Source: an uncultured Chitinophagaceae bacterium (GTDB taxonomy: Bacteria; Bacteroidota; Bacteroidia; Chitinophagales; Chitinophagaceae). From it: 64,000 nt of DNA. Positions 44,889-51,832 of this stretch are shown piece after piece. The notes under the pieces were generated by a model. The model ran no database searches, was not told where the DNA came from, and worked only from the letters and a program-made list of their open reading frames with translations. The DNA is taken from the NCBI GenBank assembly GCA_937958995.1, contig CALGAP010000007.1:310001-374000 (forward strand). The letters run 5' to 3'. How positions within the stretch are numbered: position 1 is the first letter of the stretch; the number at the start of each line of letters is the position of its first letter. Position numbers and translations under genes: made by a program.

Positions 44889-44976
44889 TATCACGGATCC
44901 AGGCAAAGACCCGCGCAAAGCCCCGGACTAGCAGTCCCAATCCGTGCAATCCCACAATCCGCGTAAATCCGTGATA
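44889..44976. repeat. structured spacer element with repeated AATCCGYG
   Basis: TATCACGGAT (44889-44898) and ATCCGTGATA (44967-44976) form a perfect 10-bp terminal stem. Inside are GGACT-AGC-AGTCC (44925-44937) and several copies of AATCCGTG/AATCCGCG-like octamers from 44939 onward. It lies between two same-strand genes. Confidence 0.6.
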
Positions 44977-44999
44977 ACATCCGCGATTAAAATCAATCC

Positions 45000-45809
45000 A
45001 TGATCGCTTTCCCCAATTGTAAAATAAACCTCGGTCTGAACATTGTTCGCAAACGCGCCGATGGTTTCCACGACATAGAATCAGTCTTCTATCCCCTGCC
45101 GCTGAATGATGTTATTGAAATTGTCAAGTCGGATAATTTTCAATTTACTGCAACAGGACAACCCGTAAACGGCACCGAGGAAGATAATCTCTGCCTGCGC
45201 GCCTATCGTTTGTTGCAGCAAGATTTTCCGGAACTGCCACCTGTACGCATGCACCTGCACAAAGTGATTCCCATGGGCGCAGGTCTTGGAGGGGGCTCGG
45301 CCAATGCAGCCTTCATGCTGAAACTACTCAACGATAAATTTCATTTACAACTGAGCACCGAACAATTGCTCGACTACGCCCTCAGGCTCGGCAGCGATTG
45401 TCCTTTTTTCATTATCAATAAACCCGCGCTGGCTACGGGCCGCGGTGAAATATTGCAAACGATCAACCTCGATTTGTCGGGCTATTCCATTCTGCTGATC
45501 AATCCAAAAATTCATATCAATACCGGCTGGGCTTTTGGTCAGCTCAGGGAGCCCGCAACCCGTAAGCCGCTGATGGATGTGATATCACAGCCCATCGAAA
45601 CCTGGAAACACGAGCTAATCAATGATTTTGAAATACCCGTCATCAAGTGCCACCCCGAACTGGCTGAAATAAAAAGTAAGTTGTACGAGGCAGGCGCCCT
45701 TTATGCGGCCATGAGCGGCAGCGGCTCCTGTTTTTATGGCATTTTTCCTAAAAATACAATCCCCGAAAATTTTCCAGTTTCTTCAGAGTATACTCTTTTT
45801 CGCTTTTAG
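45000..45809 (+). CDS. ispE: 4-diphosphocytidyl-2-C-methyl-D-erythritol kinase
   Basis: The 269-residue GHMP kinase starts MIAFPNCKINLGLNIVRKR and has the ATP-binding motif PMGAGLGGGSANAAFML, followed by LGSDCPFFI and, near the C terminus, AAMSGSGSCFYGIF. These are the three GHMP motifs of IspE. It phosphorylates CDP-methylerythritol in the MEP pathway of isoprenoid precursor synthesis. The ATG lies 24 nt after the structured repeat spacer. No pathway partner is in this window. Confidence 0.95.
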   Translation: MIAFPNCKINLGLNIVRKRADGFHDIESVFYPLPLNDVIEIVKSDNFQFTATGQPVNGTEEDNLCLRAYRLLQQDFPELPPVRMHLHKVIPMGAGLGGGSANAAFMLKLLNDKFHLQLSTEQLLDYALRLGSDCPFFIINKPALATGRGEILQTINLDLSGYSILLINPKIHINTGWAFGQLREPATRKPLMDVISQPIETWKHELINDFEIPVIKCHPELAEIKSKLYEAGALYAAMSGSGSCFYGIFPKNTIPENFPVSSEYTLFRF

Positions 45810-45852
45810 TTACTGTCAGTGGCCCCACCTCCATCAGCGATTTCCACGCCAC

Positions 45853-45883
45853 TGTGATTCTCCACTAAGTTTTCTTATCTTTG
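45853..45883 (+). promoter_or_regulatory. promoter of rocD (TGTG-N19-TATCTTTG)
   Basis: TATCTTTG (45876-45883) matches the Bacteroidota -7 consensus TAnnTTTG and is followed by C, as often seen. TGTG (45853-45856), one mismatch from the -33 TTTG, lies exactly 19 nt upstream. The predicted transcript has a 5' leader of about 170 nt before rocD at 46059. Confidence 0.55.
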
Positions 45884-46058
45884 CCTTATCATTACGAAAG
45901 CATACATACCACATTTTCTTCATCTCAACCTGGATTTCCTGAATCACCGAGGATAAGCCCTTTTGCGCTTTCGTGCCTTTACAAAGAGGGCGCGCTCCTT
46001 TCTCATTTCATCTATTCATCACATTATTATGCTTTTTTCTATGCACTCAACTATATCT

Positions 46059-47273
46059 ATGTCCGATAAGACAAATCATTATCTTCAACTTGAAGAGCGA
46101 TACAGCGCGCACAACTATCATCCCCTTCCGGTGGTGCTTAGCAAAGGCAAGGGCGTGTATGTATGGGATGTGGATGGCAAACGCTACTACGATTTCCTGA
46201 GCGGCTATTCCGCCGTCAACCAGGGCCATTGTCACCCGAAAATTATTGAAGCCTTTATACAACAGGCACAACAACTCACCCTCACCTCGCGCGCATTTCA
46301 CAACGATGCGTTTGGCGAGTATGCACAATATATCACGCAGCTTTTCGGTTACGATAAGGTGTTACCCATGAACACCGGTGTGGAAGCCGTGGAGACCGCC
46401 ATCAAACTCTGCCGACGCTGGGCTTACGACCGCAAGGGAATTGAAGAAAATAAGGCCATCATTATTGCCTGTTCGAATAATTTTCACGGCCGCACCAGCA
46501 CCGTTATTTCATTCAGCACCGATCCCTCGGCTACCGGCCGTTTTGGTCCCTATATGCCGGGCTTCATCATTGTACCTTACAACGACCTGCCCGCACTGGC
46601 TAAGGCATTGCAGAATAAAAACGTGGCAGGTTTTCTTGTAGAACCTATTCAGGGCGAAGCCGGCGTGGTGGTGCCCGATGAGGGATATCTTGCTACCGCC
46701 AAAAAATATTGTGAGCAGGCCAACGTACTCTTTATGGCCGACGAGGTGCAGACAGGTCTTTCGCGCACCGGTAAATTGTTAGCCTGCGATCACGAAAAGG
46801 TGCGTCCCGACATTGTGATACTCGGCAAAGCGCTCAGCGGCGGCACCATGCCCGTGAGCGCCGTGCTGGCCGATGATGAAATCATGATGACGATAAAACC
46901 CGGCGAGCATGGTTCTACCTACGGGGGCAATCCTCTCGCCTGCCGCGTGGCCATTGCTTCCCTGCAGGTGTTGCTCGATGAAAAGATGGCTGAAAACGCA
47001 GCCGCCATGGGTGAATTGTTCCGCAATGGATTGAAGGCTCTCAACAACAAGCATATCGGCATCGTGCGCGGAAAGGGCTTGCTGAATGCCATTGTCATCA
47101 ATCATCCCGATAAAGAGGCGGCCTGGCAGCTTTGCCTGGCATTGAAAGAAAATGGACTGTTAGCAAAACCAACGCATGGTGACAAGATCAGGCTGGCACC
47201 ACCCTTGATCATAAATGAAGAACAGGTTAAAGAGGCTATTTCAATCATCGACCGAAGCCTGAATCAACTCTGA
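46059..47273 (+). CDS. rocD: ornithine aminotransferase
   Basis: The ATG at 46059 (MSDKTNHYLQLEERY) gives 404 residues, the family length; further in-frame ATGs upstream (46041, 46029) add residues without homology. Class-III aminotransferase features: SGYSAVNQGHCHPKI, MNTGVEAVETAIKLCRRW, NNFHGRT, EPIQGEAGV, ADEVQTGLSRTG and PLP-lysine Lys257 in ILGKALSGG. It converts ornithine and 2-oxoglutarate to glutamate-5-semialdehyde and glutamate in arginine/proline metabolism. The acetylornithine transaminase family is close; the N-terminal motif favours ornithine. The stop is 2 nt from that of the convergent membrane gene. Confidence 0.9.
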   Translation: MSDKTNHYLQLEERYSAHNYHPLPVVLSKGKGVYVWDVDGKRYYDFLSGYSAVNQGHCHPKIIEAFIQQAQQLTLTSRAFHNDAFGEYAQYITQLFGYDKVLPMNTGVEAVETAIKLCRRWAYDRKGIEENKAIIIACSNNFHGRTSTVISFSTDPSATGRFGPYMPGFIIVPYNDLPALAKALQNKNVAGFLVEPIQGEAGVVVPDEGYLATAKKYCEQANVLFMADEVQTGLSRTGKLLACDHEKVRPDIVILGKALSGGTMPVSAVLADDEIMMTIKPGEHGSTYGGNPLACRVAIASLQVLLDEKMAENAAAMGELFRNGLKALNNKHIGIVRGKGLLNAIVINHPDKEAAWQLCLALKENGLLAKPTHGDKIRLAPPLIINEEQVKEAISIIDRSLNQL

Positions 47274-47275
47274 GT

Positions 47276-47683
47276 TCAGGTATTGGTGGTGTTATCGCCC
47301 GGCTTAACTTTCAGGTCGGGCAGCAACGACATAACCAACATCACGCCAGCGGAGACCAGCATCATCCAGAGACCCGCTTTTTTTTCGGGGCAGATGGCGC
47401 GGTAGCAGCCGGCAAACATGAGAAAGCTGCGGATAGCAAACGCGGTGGTGAGCACATTCACCAGCAGGTTCCATCGCTTGGCCCACACGCGGGGAATGAG
47501 GAAAAAAATGATGGCGACCGCGGCAAAAAAGATAAACACCCTGCCGGGACGCCCGTACACATTGTTTTCAGAGAAAAAGCCGGTGAACTCCTTGTTCAGA
47601 TCGGGGTGATAGGTCCAGGGAAGAAAGCAGGCAGCTACCAGTATCAACGATGCTGCAACGCCTATCCATTGGGAGTATTTCAT
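47276..47683 (-). CDS. small membrane protein, unknown function
   Basis: The 135-residue protein (start at 47683, MKYSQWIGVAASLILVAACF) has four predicted membrane helices, with a short polar loop TYHPDLNKEFTGFFSENN after the first and a C-terminal acidic/polar tail. No family recognised; similar small four-helix proteins are frequent in Bacteroidota. The start codon lies 7 nt after the 3' end of the tRNA-Cys gene on the same strand, leaving no space for a promoter or an ordinary ribosome-binding site. A longer frame runs back through the tRNA and cannot be coding. The mRNA is therefore probably made from the tRNA promoter. Confidence 0.75.
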   Translation of the reverse strand: MKYSQWIGVAASLILVAACFLPWTYHPDLNKEFTGFFSENNVYGRPGRVFIFFAAVAIIFFLIPRVWAKRWNLLVNVLTTAFAIRSFLMFAGCYRAICPEKKAGLWMMLVSAGVMLVMSLLPDLKVKPGDNTTNT

Positions 47684-47690
47684 ACTTTGG

Positions 47691-47764
47691 TGGAGGTTCG
47701 GAGCGGATTCGAACCGCTGTAGGAGCTTTTGCAGAGCTCTGCCTAGCCACTCGGCCACCGAACC
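47691..47764 (-). tRNA. tRNA-Cys (anticodon GCA)
   Basis: On the minus strand the acceptor GGTTCGG pairs with CCGAACC. The anticodon arm GAGCT-CTGCAAA-AGCTC gives anticodon GCA, and the T loop has GGTTCGAATCC. The discriminator is U and the CCA end is encoded (47691-47693). Length 74 nt including CCA. Confidence 0.95.
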
Positions 47765-47787
47765 ACTTTGCCGTTTCGGGGTTTCGC

Positions 47788-47862
47788 GTTTCGGGTTGCT
47801 GCCGCGATTAATAATCGCGAACTGAACAAAAGACCCGGAACACCCAACACGACACCCGAAAC
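47788..47862. repeat. imperfect inverted repeat with shared core (copy B)
   Basis: GTTTCGGGT (47788-47796) pairs with ACCCGAAAC (47854-47862). The sequence at 47794-47811 (GGTTGCTGCCGCGATTAAT) is nearly the reverse complement of the core of copy A at 44169-44187. It lies in the divergent spacer between tRNA-Cys and the nucleoside phosphorylase gene. Confidence 0.7.
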
Positions 47863-47883
47863 TGCACAACTTTAAAGTGGCAG

Positions 47884-47915
47884 CAAAAGTAGGATATTTG
47901 GGGTAAGTTAACAAG
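47884..47915 (-). promoter_or_regulatory. putative promoter of tRNA-Cys (CTTG-N20-TACTTTTG)
   Basis: On the minus strand CTTG (47912-47915) is followed after 20 nt by TACTTTTG (47884-47891), matching TAnnTTTG, with the same 20-nt spacing as the tRNA-Arg promoter. It is about 120 nt upstream of the tRNA. The inverted repeat (copy B) would be in the leader. Confidence 0.38.
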
Positions 47916-47931
47916 TTAACTCATCATTCTC

Positions 47932-48804
47932 ATGCAAATAGCAGAATCGGAACTGATCATCAACCAGCGGGGAGCCATTTACCACCTGGACTTAAGGCCC
48001 GAAGAACTGGCCGGTATTGTAATTACCGTAGGCGATCCGGACCGGGTGGCGCTGGTGAGCAGCCATTTCGACAGCATTGAACACAAGGGCCAGCACCGCG
48101 AGTTTATAACCCACACGGGATGGGTGGGCAAAAAACGCGTGTCAGTAATATCAACTGGAATTGGCCCGGATAATATCGATATCGTGCTGAATGAGCTGGA
48201 TGCGCTGGTGAATATTGATTTCGGGTCGCGCACGGCAAAGGCGGAGCATACTGCTTTATGCATCATCCGCGTGGGCACATCCGGCGCAGTGCAGGAGGAT
48301 ATACCGGTAGATAGTTTTGTGGTGTCAACACATGGATTGGGAATCGATAACCTGCTGAATTTTTACCGGATGGAAGAGAGCGATGAAGAAAAACAATTGC
48401 TGCAGGCATTTAATACGCAAACACAACTAAACAGCCGCATTTCACAACCCTACATCAGCCGGGCGAGCGCCAGCCTGATAAAACATTTTGTAAACGATTT
48501 TCACCATGGCATCACCGTTACCTGTCCGGGCTTTTACGGTCCGCAGGGAAGGATATTGCGGCTTGGTCTCAGCAACCCGCAACTGATAGACCGTCTTACC
48601 CAATTTTCCTTCGGCCCGCACCGCATCACCAATTTCGAAATGGAAACCTCCGCCATCTACGGGCTCGGCAAACTACTAGGTCATCATTGTCTATCGCTCA
48701 ATGCCATTGTAGCTAACCGCATCACCAAAACGTTCTCCGCCGACAGCAGCAAGGCGATAGGGAAACTGATTGAGAGAACTTTAGAGAACATCAATTACCT
48801 TTGA
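47932..48804 (+). CDS. nucleoside phosphorylase (uridine phosphorylase-like)
   Basis: The 290-residue protein has the phosphate-binding start VITVGDPDRVALVSSHFD, then VISTGIGPDNIDIVLNEL, IIRVGTSGAVQEDIPVDSFV and the C-terminal FEMETSAIYGLGKLLGH, the pattern of the PNP/UDP family. Family members cleave nucleosides with phosphate to ribose-1-phosphate and base. The MET segment favours the uridine phosphorylase subgroup, but purine activity is not excluded. A tandem AAGTTAAC octamer at 47905-47920 lies just before the start at 47932. Confidence 0.88.
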   Translation: MQIAESELIINQRGAIYHLDLRPEELAGIVITVGDPDRVALVSSHFDSIEHKGQHREFITHTGWVGKKRVSVISTGIGPDNIDIVLNELDALVNIDFGSRTAKAEHTALCIIRVGTSGAVQEDIPVDSFVVSTHGLGIDNLLNFYRMEESDEEKQLLQAFNTQTQLNSRISQPYISRASASLIKHFVNDFHHGITVTCPGFYGPQGRILRLGLSNPQLIDRLTQFSFGPHRITNFEMETSAIYGLGKLLGHHCLSLNAIVANRITKTFSADSSKAIGKLIERTLENINYL

Positions 48805-48810
48805 AGGGTT

Positions 48811-48893
48811 GCGGGTGCAGAGTGTAAGGTGCAGCGTTGTTCCGGGTGTTATGGTCGCTGACCGAATCCAACAACCCTACACCCTGCAGCCGC
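48811..48893. repeat. imperfect inverted repeat (copy C)
   Basis: Left arm 48811-48829 (GCGGGTGCAGAGTGTAAGG) pairs with right arm 48875-48893 with about three mismatches in 19. It sits between the nucleoside phosphorylase and dapF. The design (GGG-rich left arm, CCC-rich right arm, loop of 45 nt) is like copies A and B, and it ends with CGCGACTGAAC, close to CGCGAACTGAAC in copy B. Confidence 0.6.
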
Positions 48894-48911
48894 GACTGAA
48901 CCATAAAAAGT

Positions 48912-49700
48912 ATGCAGATCAAATTTCATAAATACCAGGGCACGGGCAACGACTTCATCATTCTCGATAACCGCGACGGAAGGTATAATAACCTGGGTGT
49001 GAAACAGGTTAACTTTTTGTGCGACAGAAGGTTTGGCATCGGCGCAGACGGACTGATGCTGCTGAACAATGCTGAGGGATACGATTTCGAGATGAAGTAT
49101 TTTAATGCCGACGGCAGGGAAAGTTCCATGTGTGGTAATGGTGGCCGCTGCCTCGTGAAATTTGCCTGGCACATGGGCATCAAAAAGCCAAAATACCATT
49201 TCATAGCAGTGGATGGTCCGCACGAAGCGGAGATTGATGAAGATGGCACCGTGAGCCTTAAAATGAAAGATGTGCGCGGCGTGAAAGAATACCAGGGCGA
49301 TTATATACTCGACACCGGCTCGCCGCACTATGTGCGCATAGAGAAAGATGTGATGAAACTGGACGTGTTCAAGGAAGGATCTGCCATCCGCAACAGTGAT
49401 GAATTTAAGGCAGAAGGCATTAACGTAAATTTTGTAGAACATAGCGGCGACGACCAGATCACGGTGCGCACTTTCGAGCGTGGTGTTGAAAATGAAACGC
49501 TCAGTTGCGGCACGGGCGTAACAGCCAGCGCGCTGGTCTCGTACCACAACGAGCGCGGCTTTAATAACGTGATCGTGCACACCCGCGGCGGCGACCTCAC
49601 GGTAGAATACGACCGCGTAGATGACGATGCCTATGAAAACATCTGGCTCTGCGGGCCCGCGGAAAAAGTGTTTGAAGGAAAACTGGAACTCACCGTCTGA
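48912..49700 (+). CDS. dapF: diaminopimelate epimerase
   Basis: The 262-residue enzyme has the two catalytic cysteines in twin motifs: Cys74 in MCGNGGRC and Cys199 in LSCGTGVTA. The start QIKFHKYQGTGNDFI is typical. It interconverts LL- and meso-diaminopimelate for lysine and peptidoglycan synthesis. Its stop overlaps the next start by one base (TGATG at 49698-49702), so the DinB-like gene is translationally coupled. Confidence 0.97.
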   Translation: MQIKFHKYQGTGNDFIILDNRDGRYNNLGVKQVNFLCDRRFGIGADGLMLLNNAEGYDFEMKYFNADGRESSMCGNGGRCLVKFAWHMGIKKPKYHFIAVDGPHEAEIDEDGTVSLKMKDVRGVKEYQGDYILDTGSPHYVRIEKDVMKLDVFKEGSAIRNSDEFKAEGINVNFVEHSGDDQITVRTFERGVENETLSCGTGVTASALVSYHNERGFNNVIVHTRGGDLTVEYDRVDDDAYENIWLCGPAEKVFEGKLELTV

Positions 49701-50257
49701 TGGTGGCCCGCGTACTCGATAAGGAACAAATACTGCGCGAATCATCCAAAGTATTCCGGCAATTGACCGATTGCTGTCTCACCATCCCTGACGATCTTTT
49801 TTTCAAAATGCCCGGCGAACAATGGTCGGTGGCGCAAAACGTGGCGCATCTCATCATTTCACTCAAAACCACCGTGGCCGCCTATGCACTGCCCAAATTC
49901 CTGGTGAGGCTTATCGGTGGCAGGCCCAACCGCCCTTCGCGGAGTTATGATGAACTGGTGGAGAAATACCTCGCTAAACTGGCAGCCGGCGGAAAAGCCA
50001 GCGGCCGTTTTGTGCCGAAGAAAATTCACAGCTCCTACTCCCGCGACCAGTTGCTGAACAAATGGCTGAAAGTGACGGAAGATTACCTCGAGGCCATCCG
50101 CCGCAACTGGACCACCGAACAATTTGACCAATACATCGTGAAGCATCCCCTATTGGGAAAAATTACCCTCCGCGAGCTTTGCTATTTCACGATCTTCCAT
50201 ACCCGTCACCACCTGGAGATCATCCAATCACGGATCAATATTGCAGATTTGAATTAG
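49700..50257 (+). CDS. DinB-like metal-dependent four-helix protein
   Basis: The 185-residue protein resembles the DinB/YfiT-like superfamily: MPGEQWSVAQNVAHLIIS near the N terminus with a metal-ligand His, and ITLRELCYFTIFHTRHHLEII at the C terminus (His-rich HTRHH). Members are four-helix bundle proteins, some of them thiol-dependent transferases; the substrate is unknown. It overlaps dapF by one base and is probably co-translated with it. It has no signal peptide. Confidence 0.8.
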   Translation: MVARVLDKEQILRESSKVFRQLTDCCLTIPDDLFFKMPGEQWSVAQNVAHLIISLKTTVAAYALPKFLVRLIGGRPNRPSRSYDELVEKYLAKLAAGGKASGRFVPKKIHSSYSRDQLLNKWLKVTEDYLEAIRRNWTTEQFDQYIVKHPLLGKITLRELCYFTIFHTRHHLEIIQSRINIADLN

Positions 50258-50329
50258 GATTACGGGTTTTTAGATTCCACCCAGATCCATATTAAATTCG
50301 CAATACCCTCCAAATCCCGAAAATCGCGT

Positions 50330-50337
50330 TACTTTTG
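50330..50337 (+). promoter_or_regulatory. putative -7 box (TACTTTTG) directly before the CorA-like gene
   Basis: TACTTTTG followed by C matches the Bacteroidota -7 consensus and lies 8 nt before the ATG at 50346. Transcription would begin almost at the start codon, giving a near-leaderless mRNA. Confidence 0.48.
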
Positions 50338-50345
50338 CGCGGCCC

Positions 50346-51284
50346 ATGATCCAGTATTTTAAAAATATCAACTACCAGACAGTCGCCATCGACAAACCCG
50401 AAAATGGCGCATGGGTCAACGTATTGCCCCCGCTGAAGAAGGAAGAATTCGAGGAACTGTCGGGCGCGATGGACATACCCATCGACTTCCTGACCGACTC
50501 GCTGGATATTGACGAAAGAACGCGTTTTGAGGAAGAGGACAATGTTAAACTGATCGTGATCAAAACGCCCACGGAGAATAATTCATTCAACGAGAGCGAT
50601 GCCTGGTATATCACCATCCCGATCTGTATCATTCTTACACACAACCAGATCGTAACGGTGAACTCGTTTGAGAATGGCGCGATCAAGAAATTCCTGCACA
50701 CTTTCCAAAACCGGCACCCCGACAACCGCAAGATGATGGTGCTGAAAATTTTCGAGAAGGTAATCCAGACCTATATGGATTACCTGAAAGAAATCAACCA
50801 GCGCCGCAATATACTGGAGCAAAAACTATACGCCGCCAGCCGCAATGAACAATTGCTGCAGTTGATGCGTATTCAAAAAAGCCTGGTGTATTTTGTCACC
50901 GCCCTGCGTTCGAATGAAATGCTGCTGATGAAAATTGAGCGCACCAATTTCCTGGGGCTGAACGAGCAGGAAAAAGAATTTCTGAACGACCTGATCGTAG
51001 ACAACTCGCAGGCGCTGGAAATGGCGAATATCTATACCAACATCCTCAGCAGCACGCTCGATGCATTTGCCAGCATTATTGCCAACAACCAGAACGAAGT
51101 GTTGAAGCGATTGTCGGTGATCACCATTGTGCTTACCATTCCCGTATTGGTGGCAAGTATATACGGCATGAACGTGCCCATACCCTATTCTTCATCACCC
51201 TATGCGTTTTATGTGCCGGTATTTCTTTCACTGGCCATTTCGCTGGTGATAGGCTGGTTCTTTTTGAAGAAGAAAATTTTTTAG
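50346..51284 (+). CDS. CorA-type magnesium/divalent cation transporter
   Basis: The 312-residue protein has a large N-terminal cytoplasmic domain, a long helix (about 160-245), and two C-terminal membrane helices; the first ends with the diagnostic YGMNVP motif and the second ends FFLKKKIF. It forms a pentameric channel for Mg2+ (or Co2+/Ni2+/Zn2+ in some members). The adjacent Nudix gene starts on the very next base (stop ends 51284, ATG at 51285). A TACTTTTG box just upstream suggests its own promoter. Confidence 0.93.
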   Translation: MIQYFKNINYQTVAIDKPENGAWVNVLPPLKKEEFEELSGAMDIPIDFLTDSLDIDERTRFEEEDNVKLIVIKTPTENNSFNESDAWYITIPICIILTHNQIVTVNSFENGAIKKFLHTFQNRHPDNRKMMVLKIFEKVIQTYMDYLKEINQRRNILEQKLYAASRNEQLLQLMRIQKSLVYFVTALRSNEMLLMKIERTNFLGLNEQEKEFLNDLIVDNSQALEMANIYTNILSSTLDAFASIIANNQNEVLKRLSVITIVLTIPVLVASIYGMNVPIPYSSSPYAFYVPVFLSLAISLVIGWFFLKKKIF

Positions 51285-51740
51285 ATGTTCAACCTGAGAG
51301 TTTACGGCATATTATTAGGCGAAAACAAAGAAGTGCTGGTGTCTGATGAATATATCCGCGGAAACTACTACACCAAATTTCCAGGCGGCGGGCTCGAATT
51401 TGGTGAAGGCACCCGCGACTGCCTGAAGCGCGAATTCAAAGAAGAAATGGACCTGGCAGTAGAGGTGACCGATCATATCTATACCACCGATTTCTTCCAG
51501 ATGAGCGCCTTCAACCCGCAGCACCAGATCATCTCGATATATTACTTCGTAAGACCGCTGGAACCCATCAAAGCCCCGCTGCGCGACAGTGCCTTCGCCT
51601 TCGATGAAAGACAAATGGCCGTTTACCAGCAGACCGGCGAGACCGAGACTTTCCGCTTTATACCCTGGGAACAGTTCTCAGAAGATAGCGTCACCCTGCC
51701 TATCGACAAGGTGGTGGCAAAAATGATCAAGTCTATGTAG
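51285..51740 (+). CDS. Nudix hydrolase with altered Nudix box
   Basis: A 151-residue Nudix protein. The box reads G-x5-E-x7-REFKEEMDL: all metal-binding residues of the consensus are present, but the Gly that normally precedes the last hydrophobic residue is Asp. The N-terminal part (LLGENKEVLVSDEYIRG, FPGGGLEFGEG) is typical. It follows the CorA gene with no gap, so co-translation is likely. The substrate is unknown. The altered Gly may change the loop but need not abolish activity. Confidence 0.87.
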   Translation: MFNLRVYGILLGENKEVLVSDEYIRGNYYTKFPGGGLEFGEGTRDCLKREFKEEMDLAVEVTDHIYTTDFFQMSAFNPQHQIISIYYFVRPLEPIKAPLRDSAFAFDERQMAVYQQTGETETFRFIPWEQFSEDSVTLPIDKVVAKMIKSM

Positions 51741-51832
51741 ATATAATCCCGTCATTTCCGGGCAACTCCATAACTGCGCTTTTCGTATTGAAGCTGTAAT
51801 AGTATTACGTACCAAAACTACCAGGGCCCGGA

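Noticed and set aside
47684..47914. N-terminal extension of the small membrane protein frame
   Set aside because: It passes through the tRNA-Cys gene and the inverted repeat; the ATG at 47683 gives a normal membrane protein.
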